Positions 58,152-64,000 of a stretch of DNA of 64,000 nt are shown here, piece after piece. Below the pieces are notes generated by a model, which ran no database searches, was not told the origin of the DNA, and saw only the letters and a list, made by a program, of their open reading frames with translations. The position numbers and the translations under genes were made by a program. Within the stretch, counting starts at the first letter, position 1, and every line of letters starts with the position of its first letter. Where the stretch lies: NCBI RefSeq assembly GCF_000807675.2, contig NZ_CP019962.1, forward strand, positions 868,001 through 932,000. The letters are read 5' to 3'. This DNA comes from Eubacterium limosum (lineage in GTDB: Bacteria > Bacillota > Clostridia > Eubacteriales > Eubacteriaceae).

Positions 58152-59099
58152 GTGTTAAGCATCGGAAAAGCAATCAAGACCCGGGAGGTAAAAAAGGATA
58201 TACGGGTACTCGACAAGGCCGGAACAGCTGCCGAGCGGATACGGGAAGCGACCATCCGGACAAAGGATGCCGCTGAGCGCAGTCCGTCGCCGCAGGAAAC
58301 ATCCGCAAATGATTATGCCATCAACCGAACATCCGATTACGCGGATCGTGCGGCCCATGGAGCAGCCCGTCAAGTTCAGGATCAGAGCCGCCGTGCTGTT
58401 CAGAGGGTTCAGGCCCACCGGGCAGACCGTATGGCTGAATCCGCGGAAAATGCCCGCGCCGAAGCGGAACAGGGTGTCCGGAATATCGGGGATGAGGTGC
58501 GCATTAAAACCCGGGAGCGCGCAGACGGCATGGTGAAAGCCAAAGGCAGTACCGAGCCGTCGATCAAGGCCCTTCCGGAAAAAGAAAAGAATATCCGGCA
58601 GTCCATTTACTCCGCAGCCAAGAGCAGGCGGGCGGCCAGGACAGGGCTTGAAAAGGCCCCCAAACGCACCATAAAAACCAGTGACCAGACAGGCAGGCTG
58701 CGCATTAAAACAGCCAGTGAAGCCCGTAAACTAGGAAAAAACAGCATCCGGACAGCGAAGGCATCGAAACGCGCCATCAAGTCCGGGCGGGCCACGGCAA
58801 AGACGGCCAGAGAAAGCAGTAGGGCCGCTGCAAAAGCATCACAGGCCGCTGCAAAGGCAGCAGCTAAGACCAGTCAGACATCCGCCAAGGTGGCCGTTAA
58901 GGCTTCTCAGGCCGCGACGAAAGCAGCCATCACCACCGGGAAGCTCGCCGCCAAGGCTGCTGCCGCAGCTGCCAAAGCCGCAGCGACGGCGGGAAAAGCC
59001 CTTGCCAGTGCCCTTGCGGCGGGGGGGATGGGTGGCCGTGCTGATCCTTGTCATCATTGTGCTTTTTGGCGGGGCTTTGTGTCTGGTGGGAGCGGGTAA
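58152..59099 (+). CDS. N-terminal part of a frameshifted CD1107/CD1108-type wall hydrolase
   Basis: A 315-aa frame from GTG 58152. The sequence is very basic, rich in Ala, Lys, Arg and Ser, and ends in long Ala/Lys coils (about 220-285), as in the cytoplasmic arms of CD1107/CD1108-type proteins. Continuity is lost at the G7 tract 59021-59027, after which this frame runs out in non-homologous residues. With one G fewer it would join the following frame at a transmembrane helix. Confidence 0.75.
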   Translation: MLSIGKAIKTREVKKDIRVLDKAGTAAERIREATIRTKDAAERSPSPQETSANDYAINRTSDYADRAAHGAARQVQDQSRRAVQRVQAHRADRMAESAENARAEAEQGVRNIGDEVRIKTRERADGMVKAKGSTEPSIKALPEKEKNIRQSIYSAAKSRRAARTGLEKAPKRTIKTSDQTGRLRIKTASEARKLGKNSIRTAKASKRAIKSGRATAKTARESSRAAAKASQAAAKAAAKTSQTSAKVAVKASQAATKAAITTGKLAAKAAAAAAKAAATAGKALASALAAGGMGGRADPCHHCAFWRGFVSGGSG

Positions 59100-60000
59100 T
59101 GCCAATGCGGTTGAACCTGTTTCGGCAGAAGTGCAGGCCTATGAACTGCTGATCGCAAAGTATGCCCGGGAACACGGGATACAGGAATATGTTGAACTGA
59201 TCAAAGCGGTCATGATGCAGGAATCCGGCGGTCGCGGGGGCGATCCCATGCAGTGTTCAGCGTGCGGCTATAATGACCAGTATCCCGGCGGCATCACCGA
59301 TCCGGAGTATTCGATCAATATTGGCATCCGGTATCTGGCCGACTGTTTACATGCCGCGGGGGTTACCAGTCCCATGGATTTAGAACATATCAAACTCGGA
59401 TTACAGGGATACAATTTCGGGGCCGGGTATATTGACTGGGCTTTGGAAAATTATGGCGGTTATACGCAGGCCAACGCGCAGGAGTTCGCCAATCTGCACG
59501 GCGGCAGCTACGGCGATGTGAGCTATGTGCCGAATGTCTTAAGGTATTACCCCTTTGGGCGTATCCCGACAGGGGCAGGCAACAGCAATATTGTCAACGT
59601 GGCGGCCAGCCAAATCGGGAATGTCGGAGGACAGCCCTATTGGAGCTGGTACGGCTTTTCCGGGCGGGTGGAATGGTGCGCCTGCTTTGTTTCATGGTGC
59701 GCGGATCAGTGCGGTTATATCGACGCGGGGGTAATCCCCAAGTTTGCACTGGTATCGGACGGCGTAAATTATTTCCAGTCAAAGGGCCAGTGGCAGGACG
59801 GGAGTTATACCCCAAAGGCCGGGGATATTATTTTCTTCACATGGAGTGGCGACGGCAGCGCGGATCACGTCGGTTTTGTTGAGAATGTGACGGACGGAAC
59901 GGTGAATACCATTGAGGGGAACACCACGGACAGCTGCGCAAGGAGGAGCTACCCGCTTGGGGGCTACATGATTCTGGGGTACGGCGTGCCCGCTTATTGA
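59002..60000 (+). CDS. C-terminal part: membrane anchor, lysozyme-like and CHAP domains
   Basis: A 332-aa frame. From about residue 9 it reads GWVAVLILVIIVLFGGALCL (membrane helix). A lytic-transglycosylase/CwlT-like domain follows (ELIKAVMMQESGG with the catalytic Glu, about 50-175). A CHAP amidase/peptidase domain ends the protein, with Cys in EWCACFVSW, His in SADHVGFVENV and TIEGN. It locally opens peptidoglycan for the mating channel. It probably needs joining to the preceding frame; no good ribosome site exists for independent expression. Confidence 0.85.
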   Translation: MPVPLRRGGWVAVLILVIIVLFGGALCLVGAGNANAVEPVSAEVQAYELLIAKYAREHGIQEYVELIKAVMMQESGGRGGDPMQCSACGYNDQYPGGITDPEYSINIGIRYLADCLHAAGVTSPMDLEHIKLGLQGYNFGAGYIDWALENYGGYTQANAQEFANLHGGSYGDVSYVPNVLRYYPFGRIPTGAGNSNIVNVAASQIGNVGGQPYWSWYGFSGRVEWCACFVSWCADQCGYIDAGVIPKFALVSDGVNYFQSKGQWQDGSYTPKAGDIIFFTWSGDGSADHVGFVENVTDGTVNTIEGNTTDSCARRSYPLGGYMILGYGVPAY

Positions 60001-60047
60001 AACTGAAAAAGATTATGGAGTTTGGCGGATGAAAATCGGTCAAAAAC

Positions 60048-60089
60048 AGGGAACCGGAAGAAAAGTCTTTCGCGTTCCCTTTTATTTTT
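60048..60089 (+). terminator. Terminator of the conjugation operon
   Basis: AGGGAAC pairs with GTTCCCT around an imperfect inner stem, then TTTATTTTT. Confidence 0.7.
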
Positions 60090-60627
60090 GCGCAAAAAAT
60101 CAGGATAGCCGGGGTTTTTAAGCTTTTGTTGATCCCCAATATCAAAACAACAAATATGTGTGGCTGAGCAAATGCAGAAAGTCAGCCCGGCGGTCGATTG
60201 TTTCACTTGCAGTTGGCCGTCGTCAATGGAGTGGAGAGCGCAGACCCATGTAAAAGAAAAGCGGCTCGGGGGACTTCCTGGCTGTGCTGTATGCTTCCTG
60301 ATCGTTGATCGGTATGTCTGGACAGGGATAGACGGATGAAGCATGTACGTGTTGTACCTCAAAGTGAACCTGATTTCTAGGGATGAGATGGTTTTTATGG
60401 AATTAGGCTATCTCTGCCCTGATAGATACCAAGAAAAAATTTGTCTTTCCCGTTAGAAAATAGGAAAAATGACCGATTAAATCTATCCGTTTAAATAATT
60501 GTGAAAACTGAAAATAAATATCTATCCTAAAAGATTTTATTTTTTGTACCTAAAGAGAAATGGGAGAAACGCTGAAAGAAAAAATGGAATACGAGAGAAA
60601 CTATTTCCCTAAAAATACAAATAAGAA

Positions 60628-60656
60628 TTGCATATTATTTCAATATAAACTATAAT
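60628..60656 (+). promoter_or_regulatory. Promoter of RNA unit 1
   Basis: TTGCAT (60628-60633), 17-nt spacer and perfect TATAAT (60651-60656). The sequence 60090-60627 is AT-rich and has no gene with a ribosome site. Confidence 0.7.
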
Positions 60657-60662
60657 AAAGAC

Positions 60663-60875
60663 TATAGAAATAAAAATTGCGGCATCCGCATTGTGACGCA
60701 ACCACAATGCGGCATGCGGTGTTTGGGCACCACACCTCCGAGGAGTACCGCAAAGTTAATTATATGCTATTTTTCATCTTTATTCAATAGCCATAGTTGA
60801 TTTTGTGATATTGTTGAGTTTTTTCTTGAACTTTCTTAACTGTGTGTGGGTAGTTGCCACGCGCAGTTTTTATTT
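60663..60875 (+). ncRNA. Candidate structured RNA, unit 1
   Basis: About 213 nt from promoter to terminator without a credible ORF. GCGG (60679) and CCGC (60748) can close a junction holding a 10-bp hairpin (CCGCATTGTG/CACAATGCGG) and a second hairpin (GGTGT/ACACC). A terminator follows (AACTGTGTGTGG/CCACGCGCAGTT with two G-U, then TTTATTTT). It shares this plan and two sequence blocks with unit 2. Function is unknown. Confidence 0.6.
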
Positions 60876-60895
60876 TCCGAAAGGACGGACGGACT

Positions 60896-60946
60896 ATGGA
60901 TAACTTTTGGTTCATTCGCTCCTGTCACGTCTGCTATGTTTTCTAA
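60896..60946 (+). CDS. Possible 16-aa peptide
   Basis: ATG 60896 follows GAAAGGACGG and encodes MDNFWFIRSCHVCYVF, then TAA. It sits right after the unit 1 terminator, so its expression would need read-through. Very uncertain. Confidence 0.2.
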   Translation: MDNFWFIRSCHVCYVF

Positions 60947-61038
60947 TTCTTGAACTTTTATCCGATAAAGAGAAAATCAAAAGGATAAGGGAAGATATAT
61001 TTGATTTTCCAGTTTGAAGATTTCAGGATAAATGAAGT

Positions 61039-61067
61039 TTGAAAATGTGGAAATTTGAATATAGAAT
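61039..61067 (+). promoter_or_regulatory. Promoter of RNA unit 2
   Basis: TTGAAA (61039-61044), 17 nt and TAGAAT (61062-61067). Confidence 0.5.
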
Positions 61068-61073
61068 GAAAGC

Positions 61074-61345
61074 GTAAACGAACAAATAAAAAAGCGGCAT
61101 CCGACTTGGTGCGGTCACACCTCATCGGCTTGCTTTAGGTGAATACACCACCCTACACAACGGGCGTCAGCCACGTACCGCTTGCATACTATTTTACATG
61201 ATAGCAATCAGTAAGACAAGGTTTTTATTATGTAAAAGGCAAACCGGCACAATGTAAAGCATTTTCAAATCAGGATAGAAATATTCGGATTATTTTTTGA
61301 AGCTGTGTATGGGTAATTATTATAAACCTTGCATAGCTTTTTTGT
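61074..61345 (+). ncRNA. Candidate structured RNA, unit 2
   Basis: About 270 nt, no credible ORF. GCGGCATCCG (61094) repeats the unit 1 block, and GCGG can pair with CCGC at 61178. Inside lie hairpins using CCGA/TCGG and GGTG/CACC. The terminator stem (AAGCTGTGTATGG with CCTTGCATAGCTT, one mismatch, then TTTTTT) contains CTGTGTATGGGTAATT, close to CTGTGTGTGGGTAGTT of unit 1. The stretch 61346-61452 leads into the XRE gene. Confidence 0.55.
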
Positions 61346-61452
61346 TTGGGAAGTTTACGGAGGATGACGGGGAGAGCTTACTCTCCCCTGAAAATCCGCA
61401 AACTGAACATTGTAAAAAATAATCTATTTATATAGACGAGGGAGGAATTTTA

Positions 61453-61791
61453 ATGGAAGAGCTCGATCACAAGGCTATTGGCCTGCGTATCCGCAAGCAA
61501 AGAACGTTTCTGAATATGTCCCGGGATGAACTGGCAAGAAAGATTGGAATTACACCCACGTTCCTTGCCGATATTGAACTTGGAACAAAAGGCTTTTCAC
61601 TTAAAAGCCTGAATCGCTTTAGCAACGTTTTAAAAATGTCAGCTGATGCTATTCTCTATGGCCCTAAAGAGTATATGGGGACAAAATATGCAGCATTATT
61701 GGAACTGTTAGAGCGGTGTCCGGCGGAAAAAGGGAAATTCGCAGAGGAAATTTTGACGCTGTTTCTTTTATCACATGATCCAGTAGAGTAA
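61453..61791 (+). CDS. XRE-family HTH regulator
   Basis: A 112-aa protein. HTH_3 domain at about 8-65 (IGLRIRKQRTFLNMSRDELARKIGITPTFLADIELGTKGFSLKSLNRFSNVL), with a helical C-terminus. GAGGGAGGA precedes ATG. Such small regulators lie near the regulatory end of Tn1549-type elements, where they may control excision or transfer. Confidence 0.85.
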   Translation: MEELDHKAIGLRIRKQRTFLNMSRDELARKIGITPTFLADIELGTKGFSLKSLNRFSNVLKMSADAILYGPKEYMGTKYAALLELLERCPAEKGKFAEEILTLFLLSHDPVE

Positions 61792-61792
61792 T

Positions 61793-61832
61793 AAAGAGGG
61801 GACGATTTTCATAAAAATTGTCCCCTCTTTTT
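61793..61832 (+). terminator. Terminator between the XRE and arsR genes
   Basis: AAAGAGGGGACGATTTT pairs with AAAATTGTCCCCTCTTT (one G-U) with a short loop, then TTT. The A run on the other side allows use from both strands. Confidence 0.9.
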
Positions 61833-61862
61833 CTGTAGAATTAATTTGGAATATGGCACTTT

Positions 61863-62156
61863 TTACTTAAATTGATTTAAATATTCTTGGCTCATTGCTT
61901 CAGCTGCTGCAATGAGCGCTTCTGTATTTTTTAAACATACGTGATAGTGTGTTTGTACTCCAACTTTTTCACTGGCAATAATACCTGCTTCTTTTAAAAT
62001 TTTTAAATGCTGAGATAAATTTGGCTGGCTAAAATCTAAGTTTTCTTTGAGTTCGCACACGCAGTGTGGTTTATCCAATAAGAACTTAACGATTTTTAAA
62101 CGAATGGGATGGCCCATCGCTTTCAATATTTTGACGGATAAAGATTCGCTATCCAT
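61863..62156 (-). CDS. arsR: ArsR/SmtB-family repressor
   Basis: A 97-aa winged-helix regulator: ILKAMGHPIRLKIVKFLL start, metal-site-like CVCEL at about 32-36 in the alpha-3 region as in arsenic sensors, and recognition helix SQPNLSQHLKILKEAGII. It is transcribed divergently from the DUF2703 gene and probably represses both itself and neighbouring operons. The inducer (arsenite, antimonite or another thiol-reactive agent) is inferred. Confidence 0.9.
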   Translation of the reverse strand: MDSESLSVKILKAMGHPIRLKIVKFLLDKPHCVCELKENLDFSQPNLSQHLKILKEAGIIASEKVGVQTHYHVCLKNTEALIAAAEAMSQEYLNQFK

Positions 62157-62192
62157 AATAACTCCTTTTCTATAATGATATAATTGATATGT

Positions 62193-62209
62193 TATATAAT
62201 GATTATATA
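62193..62209. promoter_or_regulatory. Candidate ArsR operator 1
   Basis: Inverted repeat TATATAA-TGA-TTATATA located 37-53 nt upstream of the arsR start. Confidence 0.5.
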
Positions 62210-62241
62210 GGAAGACGTATGGAATGACAAGTAAAAATATC

Positions 62242-62275
62242 TTGACGGTGTAAAAAAATAATATTATAATATTAT
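62242..62275 (+). promoter_or_regulatory. Promoter of the DUF2703 gene with overlapping palindrome
   Basis: TTGACG (62242-62247), 17 nt and TATAAT (62265-62270). An 18-bp perfect palindrome ATAATATTATAATATTAT (62258-62275) covers the -10 box. Confidence 0.65.
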
Positions 62276-62316
62276 AAAAATATAATTAAAAAGTTATTAA
62301 ATAGAAAGGGATTAAC

Positions 62317-62862
62317 ATGTCTGAAAATTGTTTTGACAAAAAAATGAAAAGGACTACAGATTCGGAGCTGCGTTGTAATTATGAAAAACGGAGGGAAGTT
62401 ATTTTAGATTTCCTTTATTTGGATTTAAACACTTGTGAGCGCTGTAAAGCAACAGGTGCATCGTTTGATCTGGCTGTAACGTTGTTATTAGATATTTTCA
62501 AGCTACTCGATTTTCATGTCGAAATTCACAAGATTAATGTGACAACAAAAGAGCTGGCTGAACAATATCATTTCATTAGTTCCCCGACGATCCGAGTGAA
62601 CGGTATCGACATTTGTGATGAAGTGAAGGAGAACAGGTGTCAAGATTGTGGCGATCTCTGTGGAGAAACTGTTGATTGCCGTATTTTTATTTATCAGGGA
62701 GAAGAATATGAAGAACCTCCGGTTGCGATGATTGTGGAAGGTATTTTAGAAGTGGTCTTTGGACATATTAATCAAAAAGAAAAAAATTACCAGTTACCAG
62801 ATAATCTTAAGCGTTTCTTTTCTGGAAAAGATCAGAAAAACGTAAAGAAAGGTTGTTGCTAA
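62317..62862 (+). CDS. DUF2703 thioredoxin-like protein
   Basis: A 181-aa protein. After a 35-aa leader it shows a thioredoxin-like core with CERC near residue 45 (LDLNTCERCKATGASFDLA), SSPTIRVNGIDI and extra cysteines (CQDCGDLCGETVDC) forming a likely metal site; the C-terminus ends in GCC. DUF2703 genes occur next to arsenic genes. A redox or metalloid-handling role is inferred. Confidence 0.8.
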   Translation: MSENCFDKKMKRTTDSELRCNYEKRREVILDFLYLDLNTCERCKATGASFDLAVTLLLDIFKLLDFHVEIHKINVTTKELAEQYHFISSPTIRVNGIDICDEVKENRCQDCGDLCGETVDCRIFIYQGEEYEEPPVAMIVEGILEVVFGHINQKEKNYQLPDNLKRFFSGKDQKNVKKGCC

Positions 62863-62907
62863 AGGAGGCTTCATTAAGATATTATGGATAAACATATTAA
62901 AAGATAC

Positions 62908-62961
62908 TTGACTTTTATTCAAAAAGAGAATAATGTAAATATATAATTAAATAATTATATA
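62908..62961 (+). promoter_or_regulatory. Promoter and candidate ArsR operator 2
   Basis: TTGACT (62908-62913), 17 nt and TAATGT (62931-62936). Just downstream, TATATAATTA/TAATTATATA (62940-62961) forms a 10-bp inverted repeat with a 2-nt centre and shares the TATATAAT half-site with operator 1. Confidence 0.5.
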
Positions 62962-62974
62962 AAGAGGTGCTAAT

Positions 62975-63346
62975 ATGAATGATAATTTGCCAGGATTTTT
63001 AATGTGTGTCTGTACGGGGAAATGCCCAGGATTTCAGGCAATGGATATATGGGATTTTATTAATCAAGTAAGGGTAGAGCTTCCAGTAGAATATGCTATT
63101 ATTCACCCCCAAATGTGCGAGGAAGATGGAGACCGTTTTTTTGCAGATTTTCTAAAGACAGGACGAAAAGTTGTGATTGGTGCTTGTGCGCCGAATATGC
63201 AGCGAAAAATGTTTAAAGATGCTTTTAAAGATGCTGGACTCGACATTGAAAAAGACGCTGTTATGTTAGATATACGTGATATGACAAATGAACAGGCCTT
63301 TGAAAAAGTTGAAAAAGCACTCGAAGATATGGGATTGGAGGTATAG
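62975..63346 (+). CDS. HdrA-N-terminal-like protein
   Basis: A 123-aa protein. CVCTGKCPG near the start, HPQMCEEDGDRFF and VIGACAPNMQRKMFKDAFKDAGLD, then DIRDMTNEQAFEKVEKAL resemble the N-terminal domain of heterodisulfide reductase HdrA, without its FAD and ferredoxin domains. The four cysteines could bind an Fe-S cluster. AGAGGTG precedes ATG. The ferredoxin gene starts 2 nt after its stop. Confidence 0.75.
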   Translation: MNDNLPGFLMCVCTGKCPGFQAMDIWDFINQVRVELPVEYAIIHPQMCEEDGDRFFADFLKTGRKVVIGACAPNMQRKMFKDAFKDAGLDIEKDAVMLDIRDMTNEQAFEKVEKALEDMGLEV

Positions 63347-63348
63347 AT

Positions 63349-63633
63349 ATGAGTGATACTACTTTTATGGGAGTAGAACGAAATCGGATTGACTGGTCTC
63401 CGCGGATAGATTACAGCAAATGTAACGATTGTATGGATTGCTTTGATTTTTGTCCTCACCAAGTTTTTGAAAAGCAGGAAAATGGTGTGCATAAACTAGT
63501 GGTTAAGAATCCTGATAATTGTGTGGTCTTTTGTCGGGCGTGTGGAAAAACATGCGGTCTTGATGCCATTTCATTTCCAGATAAGCCAGCAACAACCAGG
63601 TTAATCAAAGCTATACGTAAAGAAGGAAAATAA
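63349..63633 (+). CDS. Two-cluster ferredoxin-like protein
   Basis: A 94-aa protein. The first cluster motif CNDCMDCFDFCP is canonical C-x2-C-x2-C-x3-CP. The second, CVVFCRACGKTC, is C-x3-C-x2-C-x3-C and lacks the usual Pro. It probably passes electrons to the HdrA-like partner encoded just upstream. Confidence 0.85.
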   Translation: MSDTTFMGVERNRIDWSPRIDYSKCNDCMDCFDFCPHQVFEKQENGVHKLVVKNPDNCVVFCRACGKTCGLDAISFPDKPATTRLIKAIRKEGK

Positions 63634-63634
63634 T

Positions 63635-64000
63635 ATGGAAAAAGATTTTTGTATTCTGCCTTGCAATGGATTGGATAAATTTGCCGGTTCCTTGACACGT
63701 GAGGTCGCTTTGGAAATTTTGGAAGAAGGAAATCATGAACTGATTTGTCCCGTGCTTTACCATGCCGCTCAAAAACGTTATAACAAAATTTTAGAAGAAA
63801 AGCCCCTATTAGTCATTGATGGCTGCAATACGAGATGTGCAAGTAAATTGGCATCTGAGAACAATTTAAAAGTAACAGAACGGATTAATGTGAGTGAAAA
63901 AGCCAAGGATGCCGGGCTTTCATTAGGGGATTACCTTGAAATAGATGAAGAACTCAAAGATTTTATCAATGGAATCGTTGAAGATTTTCAAGCAAAACCT
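63635..64000 (+). CDS. DGC-type putative zinc-binding protein (partial, runs off window)
   Basis: The first 122 codons of an open frame cut by the window end. PCNGLDKFAGSLTREVALEI, LVIDGCNTRCASKLA and VNVSEK-like INVSEKAKDAG are typical of DGC-domain proteins (PF08859), which often sit near ArsR and redox genes. AGAAGG lies upstream, and the start is 1 nt after the ferredoxin stop. Confidence 0.8.
   Translation, partial: MEKDFCILPCNGLDKFAGSLTREVALEILEEGNHELICPVLYHAAQKRYNKILEEKPLLVIDGCNTRCASKLASENNLKVTERINVSEKAKDAGLSLGDYLEIDEELKDFINGIVEDFQAKP

Larger units (their letters stand above)
32743..61850. mobile_element. Putative integrative conjugative element (Tn1549/CTn-like)
   Basis: Between tRNA-Ser(GCU) and about 61.8 kb lie a relaxase, MobC, type IV coupling protein, Maff2, TrbL/VirB6-like, PrgI and VirB4, a wall hydrolase, ParA/ParB, ArdA, a Toprim protein and a sortase pilus. 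That set and its order fit Tn1549-like conjugative transposons of Clostridia. No integrase, recombinase or replication initiator is seen, and no copy of the tRNA 3' end was found to the right, so the right end is unresolved and may lie beyond 64 kb. Confidence 0.75.

Noticed and set aside
59994-60362. A 122-aa minus-strand frame after the wall-hydrolase gene
   Set aside because: Composition is not protein-like, there is no ribosome site, and it overlaps the operon terminator.

Overview
The window looks like a chromosomal segment of a Gram-positive anaerobe. The complete 16S gene resembles, from memory, the Eubacterium limosum / E. callanderi group (Eubacteriaceae, acetogens). The gene families agree with this: a YhaM-type exoribonuclease, a G5/SleB-type wall hydrolase, LPXTG proteins with sortase, AGGAGG ribosome sites and TTG/GTG starts. 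No species call can be proved without an alignment.

Positions 1-14,600 hold housekeeping and sensory genes. These are an HtrA-type protease, a VOC protein, a zinc-ribbon protein, a MarR regulator, a minus-strand polar amino-acid ABC transporter (ATPase, lipoprotein, two permeases), a LytS-like histidine kinase with its response regulator, a CofE-like ligase, and a GGDEF protein with a cysteine-rich sensor. On the plus strand lie a cobalamin-binding protein carrying the CarH-type W-x9-EH signature and, directly behind it, a GGDEF(degenerate)-EAL phosphodiesterase.

Positions 14,700-21,000 hold a SorC-regulated sugar-alcohol locus. It has a glycerol-1-phosphate-dehydrogenase-family enzyme, a HAD-IIA phosphatase, GutM, the three glucitol-type PTS proteins and a dedicated HPr. 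Then come an aminotransferase, YhaM, and a complete rRNA operon (16S-23S-5S, no spacer tRNA) with two consensus promoters, processing stalks and a duplicated terminator region. MutY, a G5/SleB protein, IlvE and two tRNA-Ser genes follow.

From just after tRNA-Ser(GCU) (32,742) to about 61,800 lies an integrative/conjugative element of the Tn1549/CTn type. Its parts are a Toprim/DUF3991 protein, a sortase-assembled pilus with a thioester-type adhesin, ParA/ParB, small accessory proteins, ArdA-DUF3846 plus two more DUF3846 proteins, a probable oriT interrupted by an IS1182-family insertion, MobC, a MOBP relaxase, the type IV coupling protein, Maff2, a VirB6/TrbL-like protein, PrgI, VirB4 and a wall hydrolase split by a G7-tract frameshift. 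Its right tail carries two related, apparently non-coding transcription units and a small XRE regulator. No integrase or replication initiator is visible, so the right boundary is open.

The last 2.2 kb contains an ArsR repressor divergent from a DUF2703 protein, followed by a second transcription unit encoding an HdrA-N-terminal-like protein, a two-cluster ferredoxin and a DGC-type zinc-binding protein (cut by the window end). Similar AT-rich inverted repeats sit in both promoter regions. This cluster, the paired RNAs, the CarH-like sensor with its phosphodiesterase, and the glucitol-type PTS coupled to a G1P dehydrogenase are the least explained systems here.
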